This document shows positions 1 through 9,800 of a stretch of DNA of 64,000 bases, piece after piece. Where the stretch lies: assembly GCF_001183545.1 (NCBI RefSeq), contig NZ_KQ236688.1, forward strand, positions 2,013,149 through 2,077,148. The letters are read 5' to 3'. The notes under the pieces are model-generated. The model had not been told where the DNA came from. It saw nothing but the letters and a program-made list of their open reading frames with translations, and made no database searches. The translations under genes and the position numbers were made by a program. Position 1 is the first letter of the stretch, and every line of letters begins with the position of its first letter. Source of the DNA: Cellvibrio sp. pealriver (lineage in GTDB: Bacteria > Pseudomonadota > Gammaproteobacteria > Pseudomonadales > Cellvibrionaceae).

Positions 1-1
1 G

Positions 2-46
2 ATACGCCTTGATGACTACCGTATCGACGACGAGAAACTCGCATAA
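2..46 (+). CDS. rnfB: C-terminal end of electron transport complex subunit B (RnfB/RsxB), partial
   Basis: Only the last 14 codons are present, reading IRLDDYRIDDEKLA and ending in TAA at 44-46. The stop is directly followed by the ATG of rnfC, the tight spacing expected inside an rnf operon. The assignment rests on position (rnfA-B-C-D-G-E order) rather than on a diagnostic domain, because the Fe-S region of RnfB lies outside the window. Confidence 0.6.
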   Translation: MRLDDYRIDDEKLA

Positions 47-2440
47 ATGACAAGCTTGATCAAAGTCTGGGAACTTCCCGGCGGTATCCACCCCCCCGAG
101 CATAAAGAGCAATCCCTGCAACTGCCGCTGGGGCAATTGCCTATTCCACCGGTCTTGGTTATTCCGCTGAATCAACACATCGGCACCCCTGCGCAACCTG
201 TAGTGCAAGTGGGCGATCGGGTACTTGCCGGACAATTGATTGGTGCAGCAGATGGCACCTTCAGTGCCAATACCCACGCATCGACATCCGGCACCGTCAT
301 CGCCATTGAAAGCCGTGCAATTGCCCACCCCTCAGGCATGAGCAGCGAATCAGTCGTAATCCAACCCGATGGCCTTGATGAGTGGGTTGAACTGACCGAA
401 TGCGATAACTACCTGCAACTGGATCGTTTGCAATTGCTCGATAAAATCCGCGCCGCAGGTGTAGCGGGTTTGGGTGGCGCGGGCTTTCCGACAGCGGTCA
501 AACTCGCCCCCAAATCCACACAGGTCATCGATACCCTGATCCTCAATGGCGCGGAGTGCGAGCCTTATATCACCGCGGACGATATGCTCATGCAAGTCCG
601 CGCGAATGAGCTGGTGTCTGGCACCCTGCTGCTCAGCCATATCCTCCATCACCCTAAAAACCTGTTGATCGGGATTGAAGACAACAAGCCCAAAGCAATT
701 GCGGCGGTAAAAGCGGCAGTAGCTGGTGCGCTTGCCCAGCATCCGGAAGCGACCAATATCCAGGTTGTGGTATTCCCCACCAAATACCCTTCCGGCGGCG
801 CCAAGCAACTGATCCAGATTTTGACCGGGCGCGAGATTCCCAGCGGCCATCACTCGGCTGACATAGGCGTTATCTGTGTCAACGTAGGCACTGCTGTCGC
901 CGCCTGGCGCGCTGTGCGCTTTGGTGAACCTTTGGTGTCACGCATCACCACCGTGGTGGGCGAAGCACTGGACACCCAACGCAATATCGATGCCTTAATC
1001 GGCACCCCCATTAGCTACTTGCTGGAACAACACGGCTTTGATGCCAACCGCGCCTCGCGTGTAATCATGGGCGGGCCGATGATGGGCTTTACCCTGCTCG
1101 ATCTGGATGCACCGGTGATCAAAACCACTAACTGTATCCTCGCGCCCAGCAAGCAGGAATTGCCCGCACCCGAGCCAGCGCAGGCGTGTATCCGCTGTGG
1201 TATTTGTGCAGAAGCCTGCCCGGTCAACTTATTGCCACAACAGTTGTTCTGGTACGCACAGGCGGAAGATTTTGATCGGTTGGAATCGCATAACTTATTT
1301 GACTGTATCGAATGTGGTGCCTGTTCTTACGTCTGCCCGAGCACTATCCCGCTGGTGCAGTACTATCGCGCTGCCAAAGGCAGTATCCGTCTTCATGAGA
1401 TAGAAAAAGAAAAGTCCGACCGCTCACGCCAACGCTTTGAGTTCCGTCAGGCACGTATCGCCAAAGAAGAGGCTGAAAAAGAAGCCAAGCGCCTGGCGCG
1501 CCAAAAGGCAGCCGAAGAAGCCAAGAAAAAGCTGGCGGAAAAAGCGGCAGAGACTGCAACATCGGCTCCTCAATCTGCTCCTTCGGGGGATGTTATCAGC
1601 GCGGCAGTTGCCAAAGCCGGTGCTGTTCAAATGTCACCAGAAGAACAAAAAGCCAAGCTGGAACGCATGCTTGCCGCCGCGCAAAACGCCTTGGAATTTG
1701 CCCAAAAGCCCTTGGTATCCAAAGATGCCAGCAAGCCGATAACCGAAGACCAATTGGTTAAACAACAGGCGCGCATCAAACAAGCAGAGCTGAAAGTAGC
1801 CGAGGCCGAGAAAAAGCTGGCGGATTTTAATACGGGAGTAAGCCCACAGGTAGAACAGGTGGGTGGCGACGCACCAAGCGCATCGCCCGCTGTACCTGCA
1901 TCGCCCGCCGCCGATGATCCTGTCGCAGCCGCTATCGCGCGCGCGCAAGCCAAACTGACCATGTCACCGGAAGAGAAAGCGCGTGCGAACCTTGAATCGC
2001 TGCGCGCCCGACTGGCCAAAGCGGAAGAAAAAACCGCAGCGGCAAAAGCAGAAGGTAGTGCTAACGCCGATGCACTGCAGCAAGGGCTGGATAAGCTCCA
2101 GCAAAAAGTCGCTGAAGCCTTGGCGGAACTGACCGCATTAGGCTTGAAAGATGAACCACCTGCTGCGCCCGTAAATCCAGCCACGCCAGCGCCCGAACCC
2201 GCAGCGACGGCCGAACAAAATGCGGCGCAAGCAGCGATTGAAAAAGCCAAAGTAAAAGCAGCAGCCATGGCCAGCATGAGCGATGAAGAAAAACGCGCTG
2301 AGCAAGTCCAGTCATTACAAGGGCGGTTGCAAAAAGCCCGTGAACGTCTGGCCAAAGCCGAAGCAGAAAATGATCCCAACATAGAAGCCTTCCGCGCAGG
2401 TGTCACCAAGCTGGAAGAAAAACTGAGCGAACTGGCCTAG
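47..2440 (+). CDS. rnfC: Ion-translocating electron transport complex subunit C (RnfC/RsxC)
   Basis: Peripheral Fe-S/flavin subunit of the membrane Rnf (Rsx) complex, which moves electrons between NADH and ferredoxin or, as Rsx, keeps SoxR reduced. The N-terminal part has the glycine-rich nucleotide-binding stretch GVAGLGGAGFPTAVK (about residues 137-151). Two 4Fe-4S motifs follow, CIRCGICAEACP (about 381-392) and CIECGACSYVCP (about 420-431). From about residue 445 to the end (797) the protein is an Ala/Lys/Glu-rich coiled-coil-like tail with three related blocks, each starting MSPEE or MSDEE. Long tails of this kind occur in gammaproteobacterial RnfC and explain the length beyond a minimal RnfC of about 450 residues. 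The start follows the rnfB stop without a gap. Membership of the operon is certain from order; Rnf versus Rsx function cannot be told from sequence. Confidence 0.95.
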   Translation: MTSLIKVWELPGGIHPPEHKEQSLQLPLGQLPIPPVLVIPLNQHIGTPAQPVVQVGDRVLAGQLIGAADGTFSANTHASTSGTVIAIESRAIAHPSGMSSESVVIQPDGLDEWVELTECDNYLQLDRLQLLDKIRAAGVAGLGGAGFPTAVKLAPKSTQVIDTLILNGAECEPYITADDMLMQVRANELVSGTLLLSHILHHPKNLLIGIEDNKPKAIAAVKAAVAGALAQHPEATNIQVVVFPTKYPSGGAKQLIQILTGREIPSGHHSADIGVICVNVGTAVAAWRAVRFGEPLVSRITTVVGEALDTQRNIDALIGTPISYLLEQHGFDANRASRVIMGGPMMGFTLLDLDAPVIKTTNCILAPSKQELPAPEPAQACIRCGICAEACPVNLLPQQLFWYAQAEDFDRLESHNLFDCIECGACSYVCPSTIPLVQYYRAAKGSIRLHEIEKEKSDRSRQRFEFRQARIAKEEAEKEAKRLARQKAAEEAKKKLAEKAAETATSAPQSAPSGDVISAAVAKAGAVQMSPEEQKAKLERMLAAAQNALEFAQKPLVSKDASKPITEDQLVKQQARIKQAELKVAEAEKKLADFNTGVSPQVEQVGGDAPSASPAVPASPAADDPVAAAIARAQAKLTMSPEEKARANLESLRARLAKAEEKTAAAKAEGSANADALQQGLDKLQQKVAEALAELTALGLKDEPPAAPVNPATPAPEPAATAEQNAAQAAIEKAKVKAAAMASMSDEEKRAEQVQSLQGRLQKARERLAKAEAENDPNIEAFRAGVTKLEEKLSELA

Positions 2441-2475
2441 TACATGCTCGCGGCACAGTGTAATGAGATAAAAGC

Positions 2476-3552
2476 ATGGCACTACTGAATATCACATCGC
2501 CCCATACCCATGGGGCTAACCGCACCGGCCGCTTGATGCGTCTGGTGGTGTACGCCACCTTTCCTGGTATAGCGGCGCTCACCCATTTCTTTGGGATAGG
2601 CGTGATCATCAACGTGCTTTTGGCAAGCTTGTGTTGTGTTGCCTTTGAAGCCCTGGTGATGAAACTGCGCAACCGCCCGATCATGTTCTACTTGCGCGAT
2701 TGCAGCGCCTTGGTGACAGGCGTATTGATCGGTGTATCACTCCCACCCTATTGCCCTTGGTGGCTGGTAGTCAGCGCGAGTTTTATCGCCATCGTGTTGG
2801 CAAAGCAGCTTTACGGCGGTATGGGTTTTAACCCGTTTAATCCGGCGATGGTTGCGTATGTGCTCTTGCTGATTTCATTCCCACTGCAAATGACGCAATG
2901 GGCAACGCCAGTGACTATGCTGGGTGATGGCCAAACCTTGCCCAGCCTTGTGGCTGCGCTCGATAAAGTGTTTTTGGGTACCCAGATTGATGGGTACAGC
3001 TCAGCGACCGTGCTGGACATCATGAAACAAAACACAGGGCTTACGCTGGATGACCTTTATCAACAGCAACCGGTATTTAGCGAAGGGCGCTGGGCGGGTG
3101 CGGGCTGGGAATGGGTCAACATTGCGTTCTTGATTGGTGGACTTTACCTGCTCTACAAAAAAGCCTTCACTTGGCACGCACCACTATCGATGCTGTTGGC
3201 GTTGGCATTGATGGCAGCACTGTTTTACGACTCAGGCAGCTCCAATTCCGGCGGCTCACCTATTTATCATTTGCTCTCCGGTGCCACCATGCTTGGTGCA
3301 TTTTTTATCGTCACTGACCCGGTAAGTTCTGCCGTTAGTACACGCGGGCGTATTATTTACGGAGCACTGATTGGTGTGCTGGTTTATGTCATCCGCACTT
3401 GGGGGACAAGCTATCCGGACGGTGTCGGTTTTGCCGTTTTATTGTTGAATTTTGCCGCGCCGTTTATCGACTACTACACCACTCCGCGTACTTACGGCCA
3501 CAAAAAGCCGCGCCGTGCTACCGATTCCAACAAGCAAGATGGAGGTCACTAA
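2476..3552 (+). CDS. rnfD: Electron transport complex subunit D (RnfD/RsxD)
   Basis: Integral membrane subunit (358 aa) of the Rnf complex, related to NqrB, carrying a covalently bound FMN and taking part in ion translocation. Many hydrophobic helices are visible, for example residues 25-70, 80-115 and 200-330. The segment GYSSATVLDIM contains the S-[GA]-T type context used for covalent FMN attachment to threonine in the NqrB/RnfD family. It starts 35 bases after rnfC, and its stop TAA (3550-3552) overlaps the rnfG ATG by one base, which indicates translational coupling. Confidence 0.95.
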   Translation: MALLNITSPHTHGANRTGRLMRLVVYATFPGIAALTHFFGIGVIINVLLASLCCVAFEALVMKLRNRPIMFYLRDCSALVTGVLIGVSLPPYCPWWLVVSASFIAIVLAKQLYGGMGFNPFNPAMVAYVLLLISFPLQMTQWATPVTMLGDGQTLPSLVAALDKVFLGTQIDGYSSATVLDIMKQNTGLTLDDLYQQQPVFSEGRWAGAGWEWVNIAFLIGGLYLLYKKAFTWHAPLSMLLALALMAALFYDSGSSNSGGSPIYHLLSGATMLGAFFIVTDPVSSAVSTRGRIIYGALIGVLVYVIRTWGTSYPDGVGFAVLLLNFAAPFIDYYTTPRTYGHKKPRRATDSNKQDGGH

Positions 3553-4205
3553 TGCTCGGCCAATCCATTAGCAAAAACAGTTTATTACTCGCCGCGTTTG
3601 CATTGGCAACTGCAGGTACCTTGGCGCTCACCAATTTGGGCACCAAAGAGCGAATTGCCAATGCAGAGCGTGCTGCACAACAACGCGCACTGTTTGAAGT
3701 TATTCCCGTACAAGATCACGACAACGATTTGCTCAATGACACTATCGCAATACCTGAGTCTGCTTTGGCCGATTTGCATGTCAGTAGCACCGCCAGAATT
3801 TATCGCGCGCGCCGCAATGGCGACATCACCGCGTTGATTGTGCCCGCCATTGCACCTGACGGTTACTCAGGCGATATTGAAATGATTGTAGGGGTGAATC
3901 GCGATGGCAGTATTGCGGGCGTGCGTATTATCAAGCACAAAGAAACCCCGGGGCTTGGCGATAAAATCGAACTGAAAAAACATCAATGGATTTTAAGTTT
4001 TAATGGCAAGAGCTTGACGGTTCCGGTCATTGAAGAATGGAAAGTTAAAAAAGACGGCGGTGTGTTTGATCAATTTGCCGGAGCAACGATTACTCCACGC
4101 GCAGTAGTTGGGCAAGTGAAACGCGTGCTTGAATTTGTACAAGCCAATCAACAACCGTTTTTTAATGATGCGCAGCCAGCTATAGCAGGTGACCAGCATG
4201 AGTAA
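3552..4205 (+). CDS. rnfG: Electron transport complex subunit G (RnfG/RsxG)
   Basis: Membrane-anchored FMN-binding subunit (217 aa) of Rnf, related to NqrC. One N-terminal membrane segment (about residues 10-27) is followed by a soluble FMN-binding domain. The stretch [18 protein letters not shown] holds the SGAT-like motif, here AGATIT, whose threonine carries covalent FMN in the family. An in-frame longer reading begins at 3399, but the ATG at 3552 is chosen because it overlaps the rnfD stop as TAATG, has GGAGG nine bases upstream (3541-3545), and gives the expected N-terminal anchor [17 protein letters not shown]. Confidence 0.95.
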   Translation: MLGQSISKNSLLLAAFALATAGTLALTNLGTKERIANAERAAQQRALFEVIPVQDHDNDLLNDTIAIPESALADLHVSSTARIYRARRNGDITALIVPAIAPDGYSGDIEMIVGVNRDGSIAGVRIIKHKETPGLGDKIELKKHQWILSFNGKSLTVPVIEEWKVKKDGGVFDQFAGATITPRAVVGQVKRVLEFVQANQQPFFNDAQPAIAGDQHE

Positions 4206-4917
4206 TGACGTAAATTACAAAGAGATTACCCAAAAAGGCCTATGGAGCAATAACGCTGCACTGGTGCAATTACTCGGGCTGTGCCCACTGCTCGCCGTTA
4301 GCTCAACCGTTGTGAATGCACTGGGTTTAGGGTTGGCCACACTGATCGTATTGATGATTTCGAACATCGTGGTTTCGCTGATCCGCCATCAAGTGAGTGA
4401 CGCAATCCGTCTGCCTGCGTTTGTCATGATTATCGCCTCGGCAGTGACCTGCACCGAGTTATTGATGAAAGCATTTACCTATGAGCTGTATCTGATACTG
4501 GGTATTTTTATTCCTCTGATCGTTACTAACTGTGCCGTCCTTGGCCGCGCCGATGCATTCGCCAGCAAAAATAAGTTGTTACCTGCTGCAGTAGACGGTT
4601 TTATGATGGGCATGGGTTTTATGTTGGTATTAATTGCCGTTGGTGCTGTACGTGAGCTGTTGGGTACAGGCCATTTGTTTGCTGACATGCATTTGATTTT
4701 TGGTGAATCCGCGCGCAGCTGGCAATTAAATATTTTTGGAGCCAGTTATCCCAATGTCATTTTTGCTCTATTGCCGCCGGGTGCCTTTATTGTGGTTGGC
4801 TTTTTGATTGCCGGAAAAAACTATATCGATGCGCAACTCAAGCAGCGCATGCAAGCTAAAAAAGAATCCACGCCCAAGGGCAGTAAACGCGTACGGACAA
4901 CCGGCAGTGTTGTCTGA
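4198..4917 (+). CDS. rnfE: Electron transport complex subunit E (RnfE/RsxE)
   Basis: Polytopic subunit of Rnf (239 aa), homologous to NqrD, with about six membrane helices. It contains the family stretches [17 protein letters not shown] near the N-terminus and [18 protein letters not shown] in the middle; the cysteine in TNC belongs to the intramembrane Fe-S site shared by RnfA/E and NqrD/E. A GTG at 4189 would add three residues. The ATG at 4198 is preferred because of the preceding AGGTGA ribosome-binding sequence, and it overlaps the rnfG end by eight bases. The tail after about residue 215 is basic and probably cytoplasmic. This is the last rnf gene here; nth, which follows in E. coli, is absent. 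Confidence 0.95.
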   Translation: MSNDVNYKEITQKGLWSNNAALVQLLGLCPLLAVSSTVVNALGLGLATLIVLMISNIVVSLIRHQVSDAIRLPAFVMIIASAVTCTELLMKAFTYELYLILGIFIPLIVTNCAVLGRADAFASKNKLLPAAVDGFMMGMGFMLVLIAVGAVRELLGTGHLFADMHLIFGESARSWQLNIFGASYPNVIFALLPPGAFIVVGFLIAGKNYIDAQLKQRMQAKKESTPKGSKRVRTTGSVV

Positions 4918-4953
4918 TCGCCGATTGATTGGCAGCAACGAGAGGAGATAAAT

Positions 4954-5775
4954 ATGTTCGATATTGATCAAGCCCAGATAATCAGTTTCTACGATAAGTT
5001 TGTCGCTCCCTGGAGCATCAAAATTCTTATCGCACTGCTCATATTTTTGGTTGGTCAATTGGTTGCCAAAATTATTTCCCGCGTGCTTGGGAAAGTACTT
5101 GGCCGAACCAAGCTGGATTCCATTCTGGTTGAATTTATCCAATCGCTCGTCAACGCCCTCTTGTTGGTGTTTGTCATTGTGGCAGCGCTTGACCAGCTGG
5201 GTGTAAATACCAATTCTGTGATCGCAGTATTGGGTGCGGCCGGTTTGGCGATTGGCTTGGCATTGCAAGGCTCACTACAGAATTTTGCCGCCGGTTTTAT
5301 GTTGTTGATCTTCCGCCCGTTCAAAGGCGGCGATTTTGTTGAAGCCGCCGGTGTTGCCGGGATTATCGAAAAAATCGGTATTTTTTCGACTACCATGCAC
5401 ACCGGTGACAACAAAGAAGTCATCATCCCTAATGGGGCGATTTACAGCAGCAACATCATCAACTACTCCAAGCGCGCCACCCGCCGTATCGATATGATTT
5501 TCAGTATTGGCTACGCCGATGATATACGCCTTGCACGCGATGTGATGGACGCAATCATCAAAGCCGACCCGCGTGTGTTGGCCGATCCTGAGCCGCTGAT
5601 TGCTGTAGGTGAGTTAGGCCCGAGTAGCGTGAATTTTTTTGTGCGCCCCTGGGTAAAAACCGAAGACTATTGGACAGTGAAATTTGACCTGACCGAAAAA
5701 ATCAAAATTGCTTTTGATGAGAACGGCATTACCATTCCCTTCCCTCAGATGGATATCCACTGGAATAAACCATGA
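4954..5775 (+). CDS. mscS: Small-conductance mechanosensitive channel, MscS family
   Basis: A 273-residue protein of the short, E. coli MscS size. Three N-terminal membrane helices are followed by the pore-lining helix VLGAAGLAIGLALQGSLQN (about residues 92-110), rich in the alternating Gly/Ala pattern of MscS TM3. The cytoplasmic beta domain follows (FRPFKGGDFVEAAGVAGIIE) and then the alpha/beta vestibule. The family role is to release solutes from the cytoplasm upon hypo-osmotic shock. A strong ribosome-binding site (AGAGGAG, ending 9 bases before ATG) marks the start. It begins 36 bases after rnfE, and its stop overlaps the next start as ATGA, so it is translationally coupled to the Anbu gene and may read through from rnf. 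Confidence 0.93.
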   Translation: MFDIDQAQIISFYDKFVAPWSIKILIALLIFLVGQLVAKIISRVLGKVLGRTKLDSILVEFIQSLVNALLLVFVIVAALDQLGVNTNSVIAVLGAAGLAIGLALQGSLQNFAAGFMLLIFRPFKGGDFVEAAGVAGIIEKIGIFSTTMHTGDNKEVIIPNGAIYSSNIINYSKRATRRIDMIFSIGYADDIRLARDVMDAIIKADPRVLADPEPLIAVGELGPSSVNFFVRPWVKTEDYWTVKFDLTEKIKIAFDENGITIPFPQMDIHWNKP

Positions 5776-6491
5776 CTTATTGTGTTGCCATCAAAGTCGA
5801 TGCCGGCCTGATTTTTTGTTCGGATTCACGTACCAATGCCGGTGTTGACCAGGTCAGCACCTATAGCAAGATGTATCAATTTGGTATTCAGGGCGATCGC
5901 CAGCTGGTCATCAACTCAGCGGGTAATCTGGCGACAACCCAGTCTGTTATTGCGCGAATTCGCAAGGATATCAAAGACGGTGCCGATGTCAGCCTCGCCA
6001 CTGTCGAGAGCATTCATGAGGCAGCGGATTATGTCGGTGAGATCAGTATCGCCATTCAGGAAAAGCACGCCCAGCACAATACCAATGTGAGCTTTGAAGC
6101 AAGCTTCCTATTGGGCGGCCAAATCGGCTTGGAGACACCGGCAGTGATGCTGATCTATCCACAAGGCAACCACATCACCACCTCCAACCAAACGCCCTAC
6201 CTGCAAATTGGCGAGAGCAAATACGGAAAGCCGATTCTGGACCGTATCCTCAAGCCCGAAACGGCGTTGGATACCGCTGCACTCTGTGCACTGGTGTCGA
6301 TGGACTCCACCATGAAATCCAACCTTACCGTTGGCCCGCCAATTGAGTTGATGACCTACGCGACCGATAGCGGCGTTATGCAGCACAACATTTTTGAGGC
6401 AGACAACCAATATCTGCGCGAGCTCACCAAATCCTGGGACCGCCTGATTGTTGAAGCCTTCTTACAATTGCCATCACCGCCCAAAAGCTAA
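5772..6491 (+). CDS. Anbu, proteasome-like ancestral beta-subunit protease
   Basis: A 239-residue member of the Ntn-hydrolase fold, related to proteasome beta subunits and HslV. The N-terminus MTYCVAIKVDAGLIFCSDSR is typical of Anbu: removal of Met exposes Thr2 as the presumed catalytic nucleophile. The SDSRTNAG segment matches the beta-subunit region that contains the conserved Asp. Anbu proteins assemble into open rings or helical stacks rather than closed barrels, and their substrate is not established. The gene overlaps the mscS stop by four bases and is followed by a strong terminator at 6527-6568. Genes of the classic Anbu neighbourhood (transglutaminase, circularly permuted ATP-grasp, alpha-E) start just beyond that terminator. 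Confidence in the family is high; the physiological role is open. Confidence 0.9.
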   Translation: MTYCVAIKVDAGLIFCSDSRTNAGVDQVSTYSKMYQFGIQGDRQLVINSAGNLATTQSVIARIRKDIKDGADVSLATVESIHEAADYVGEISIAIQEKHAQHNTNVSFEASFLLGGQIGLETPAVMLIYPQGNHITTSNQTPYLQIGESKYGKPILDRILKPETALDTAALCALVSMDSTMKSNLTVGPPIELMTYATDSGVMQHNIFEADNQYLRELTKSWDRLIVEAFLQLPSPPKS

Positions 6492-6526
6492 ACGTTCCCA
6501 GCGGGCACGACCCGATAACGATAAAT

Positions 6527-6568
6527 AAAGCGCCTGTATTTGACCCATACAGGCGCTTTATTTTTTTG
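6527..6568 (+). terminator. Rho-independent terminator after Anbu
   Basis: A 13-bp inverted repeat (AAAGCGCCTGTAT at 6527-6539 and its complement at 6547-6559) encloses a 7-base loop and is followed by a run of seven T. It closes the rnf-mscS-Anbu transcription unit and separates it from the transglutaminase operon. The remaining roughly 280 bases before the next gene hold no ORF that I can support and should contain its promoter. Confidence 0.92.
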
Positions 6569-6851
6569 TATTGGTGCTGCGGGGCACTTATGGTGCAGTT
6601 ATTGCCTTACTAACAGTCAGTAACCAAGCAGTAACGGGAACAGGCGCATCATTCCGGCAGACTACAATCCCAATAGCGTCATAACGACTGTGGATGATGG
6701 TCTGCGACCTTGGTGAGTGAAGGCTGGCTCTGGTGATTGAACAGAGCGGCTCACTTCGCCACTGGCTGTCACTTGCCCTTTTCCCAACCTGATGCACACT
6801 TGAGTGCACCAGTATGAACCATAAACCGCATAACGCAGGAAGGATGTATTT

Positions 6852-9800
6852 ATGGCTATCCGTGTTGCCATCCACCACAAAACCCATTACGAATTTGATC
6901 GCCTCACCAGCCTGTTTCCCCATGTGTTGCGCTTGCGTCCGGCACCCCACAGCCGCACCAAAATCCACAGCTATTCACTGAAAGTGGAGCCCACCAATCA
7001 TTTCATTAACTGGCAGCAAGATCCCTTCGGTAATTTTCAGGCGCGGCTTGTGTTCCCTGAGCAATGCAAAAAATTAAGTATTGAAGTCGAAGTCATTGCC
7101 GATATGACTTCCATCAACCCGTTTGATTTTTTCGTTGAAGAATACGCGCAACATATTCCCTTCAAATACGACACCCAACTCCAGCGCGAGCTGATTCCCT
7201 ATTTGGAGGTCACTGAAAGCGGCCCGCAATTAATGGCGATTGTGGATAAACTCAAAGCCGACATCCGCCATCGCGAACTCAGTGAAAAGCCTTGGGCAGT
7301 CAACGATTTTATGGTGAGCACCAACCAACTGGTGCAGCAAATGATTGGTTATGGTGTACGGCTGGAACCGGGCATACAAAGTTGCGAAGAAACGCTGACG
7401 CTCGCCAAAGGTTCCTGTCGCGATAGCGCCTGGCTGCTCGTGCAAATTTTTCGTCATTTGGGTTATGCCGCGCGTTTTGCATCGGGATATTTAGTGCAGT
7501 TAACCGCCGACATTAAAGCGCTTGATGGCCCCAGCGGCCCCGAAAAAGATTTCACTGATTTGCACGCGTGGACGGAAATTTATATTCCCGGTGCAGGCTG
7601 GATTGGCCTTGACCCAACATCAGGCTTACTGGCGACAGAAGGTCACATTCCCCTCGCCTGCACGCCCGATCCTATTTCTGCCGCACCTATTACCGGTGCA
7701 ACCAGTAAGTGCGAAGTCACCTTTTCTTACAGCAATGAAGTCTTCCGTATCTTGGAAGACCCGCGCGTCACCAAACCTTATACCGAAGATCAATGGCAAA
7801 CCATCAATGCATTGGGCGCGGCGGTCGATCAAGAATTAATTGCGCAAGATGTGCGCTTGACCACCGGCGGTGAACCGACATTTGTCTCCATCGACGATAT
7901 GGAATCCGAACAGTGGAATACCGGTGCATTGGGTGCAGACAAATTAAAACTCGCCAAAGATTTATTACTGCGCATGCGCAATACCTTTGCGCCTAATGGA
8001 CTACTGCATTACGGGCAAGGCAAATGGTATCCGGGTGAAGAAGTCCCGCGTTGGGCGCTGGGATGTTTCTGGCGTACCGACGGACAAGCGCTGTGGCGCA
8101 ACCCGCATTTACTCGCCCGATTTGATAAAAATTACGGTCTCACCCATGTCGATGCGAAAAAATTTGCACAGGCACTGTGCGAAAAAATTGCCGTCAACAC
8201 CGAACATTTAATTCCCGCCTATGAAGACGTGCTTTATTACTTATGGGCAGAACAAACATTACCGCCCGACATCAATCCGTTAAAAGCCGATTTAAAAGAT
8301 GATCTTGAACGTCGCAGAATCGCAAAACTGTTAACACGCGGCCTTAATACTGAAACGGGTTATGTGTTGCCGATTGAATGGAATTATCTGCACCGGAATT
8401 GGCTAACTGGCCGCTGGAAACTGCGCAATGACCAATTGATGTTGATTCCTGGCGACTCACCACTCGGATTGCGTTTACCGTTAAATTCGCTGGAATTTCC
8501 CAAACACGAATACGAACGCTATCAACCAGAAAATGATCCGCTGGCAGAACGTGAACCACTGGCAGCGAGCGGCCAACAACAGGTTGCACTAACCAAGAAC
8601 TTGTCTACGGCATCAACTAGCGCACTCAAATCGTCTATTGCGCAAAAAGTTGCTGAACAAAAAGCGGCATTACGTGGCGAGCCAACATCACCAACAAAAC
8701 CGCCATACATTGAAGCCGGTTATGTCATCCGAACCGCACTCTGTTTTGAAGTGCGCGATGGGCGTTTGCATTTATTTTTACCGCCGCTCACTTACCTTGA
8801 ACACTATGTTGCGTTAATTGAAGCGATCGAAGATACCGCTGCTGCGTTAAACATGCCTGTCGTGTTGGAAGGTTACGAACCACCAAAAGATTATCGATTA
8901 AAGAAATTTTTAATCACGCCTGATCCGGGTGTAATTGAAGTGAATATTCATCCGGTCGAAAGCTGGCAGGAATTAGTAACCAACACCGAAGCATTGTATG
9001 AAGATGCGCGGCAATGCCGGTTAGGCACTGAAAAATTTATGCTGGATGGCCGTCACTCAGGCACAGGCGGCGGCAATCATGTCACCTTTGGTGGTTCATC
9101 ACCCGCCAACAGCCCATTCCTGCGCCGCCCGGATTTATTGCGTAGCCTTGTCACTTATTGGCAGCATCACCCGGGGCTATCGTATTTATTTTCCGGATTA
9201 TTTATCGGCCCCACCAGTCAGTCACCGCGCGTTGACGAAGGGCGCGATGAAATGCTGTACGAACTGGAAATTGCCTTCAAACAAATGCCGGATGGTATTG
9301 TCGATCAGCCTTGGTTAGTCGATAGATTGATGCGTAATTTATTGATTGATATTACCGGCAATACCCATCGCTCGGAATTTTGTATCGATAAATTATATTC
9401 ACCCGGCAGTGCGAGTGGGCGGCAAGGCATTCTGGAGTTTCGCGGATTTGAAATGCCGCCGCATGCGCGTATGTCGCTAGTACAAATTTTATTATTGCGC
9501 TGCCTGATCAGCCGTTTTTGGAAAAATCCATACAAGCAACCGTTGGTGCGCTGGGGGACATTACTGCACGATAAATTTATGTTGCCGCATTATGTGTGGG
9601 AAGACCTGCGCGATGTTGTAAACGATTTAAATGAAAATGGCTATCCGTTCCAATTGGAATGGCTCGCCGCATTTGAAGAATTCCGCTTCCCCCATTACGG
9701 TCGCGTACAACTTGACGATATCGAAATAGAATTGCGTTGGGCGATAGAACCCTGGCATGTGCTCGGCGAAGAAGTGAGTAGCTTCGGTACCTCACGTTAT

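Noticed and set aside
1627..2409. 260-codon ORF antisense to the rnfC tail
   Set aside because: Low-complexity Ala/Ser/Phe-rich translation that mirrors the repeated Ala/Lys/Glu codons of rnfC; no start signal or family.
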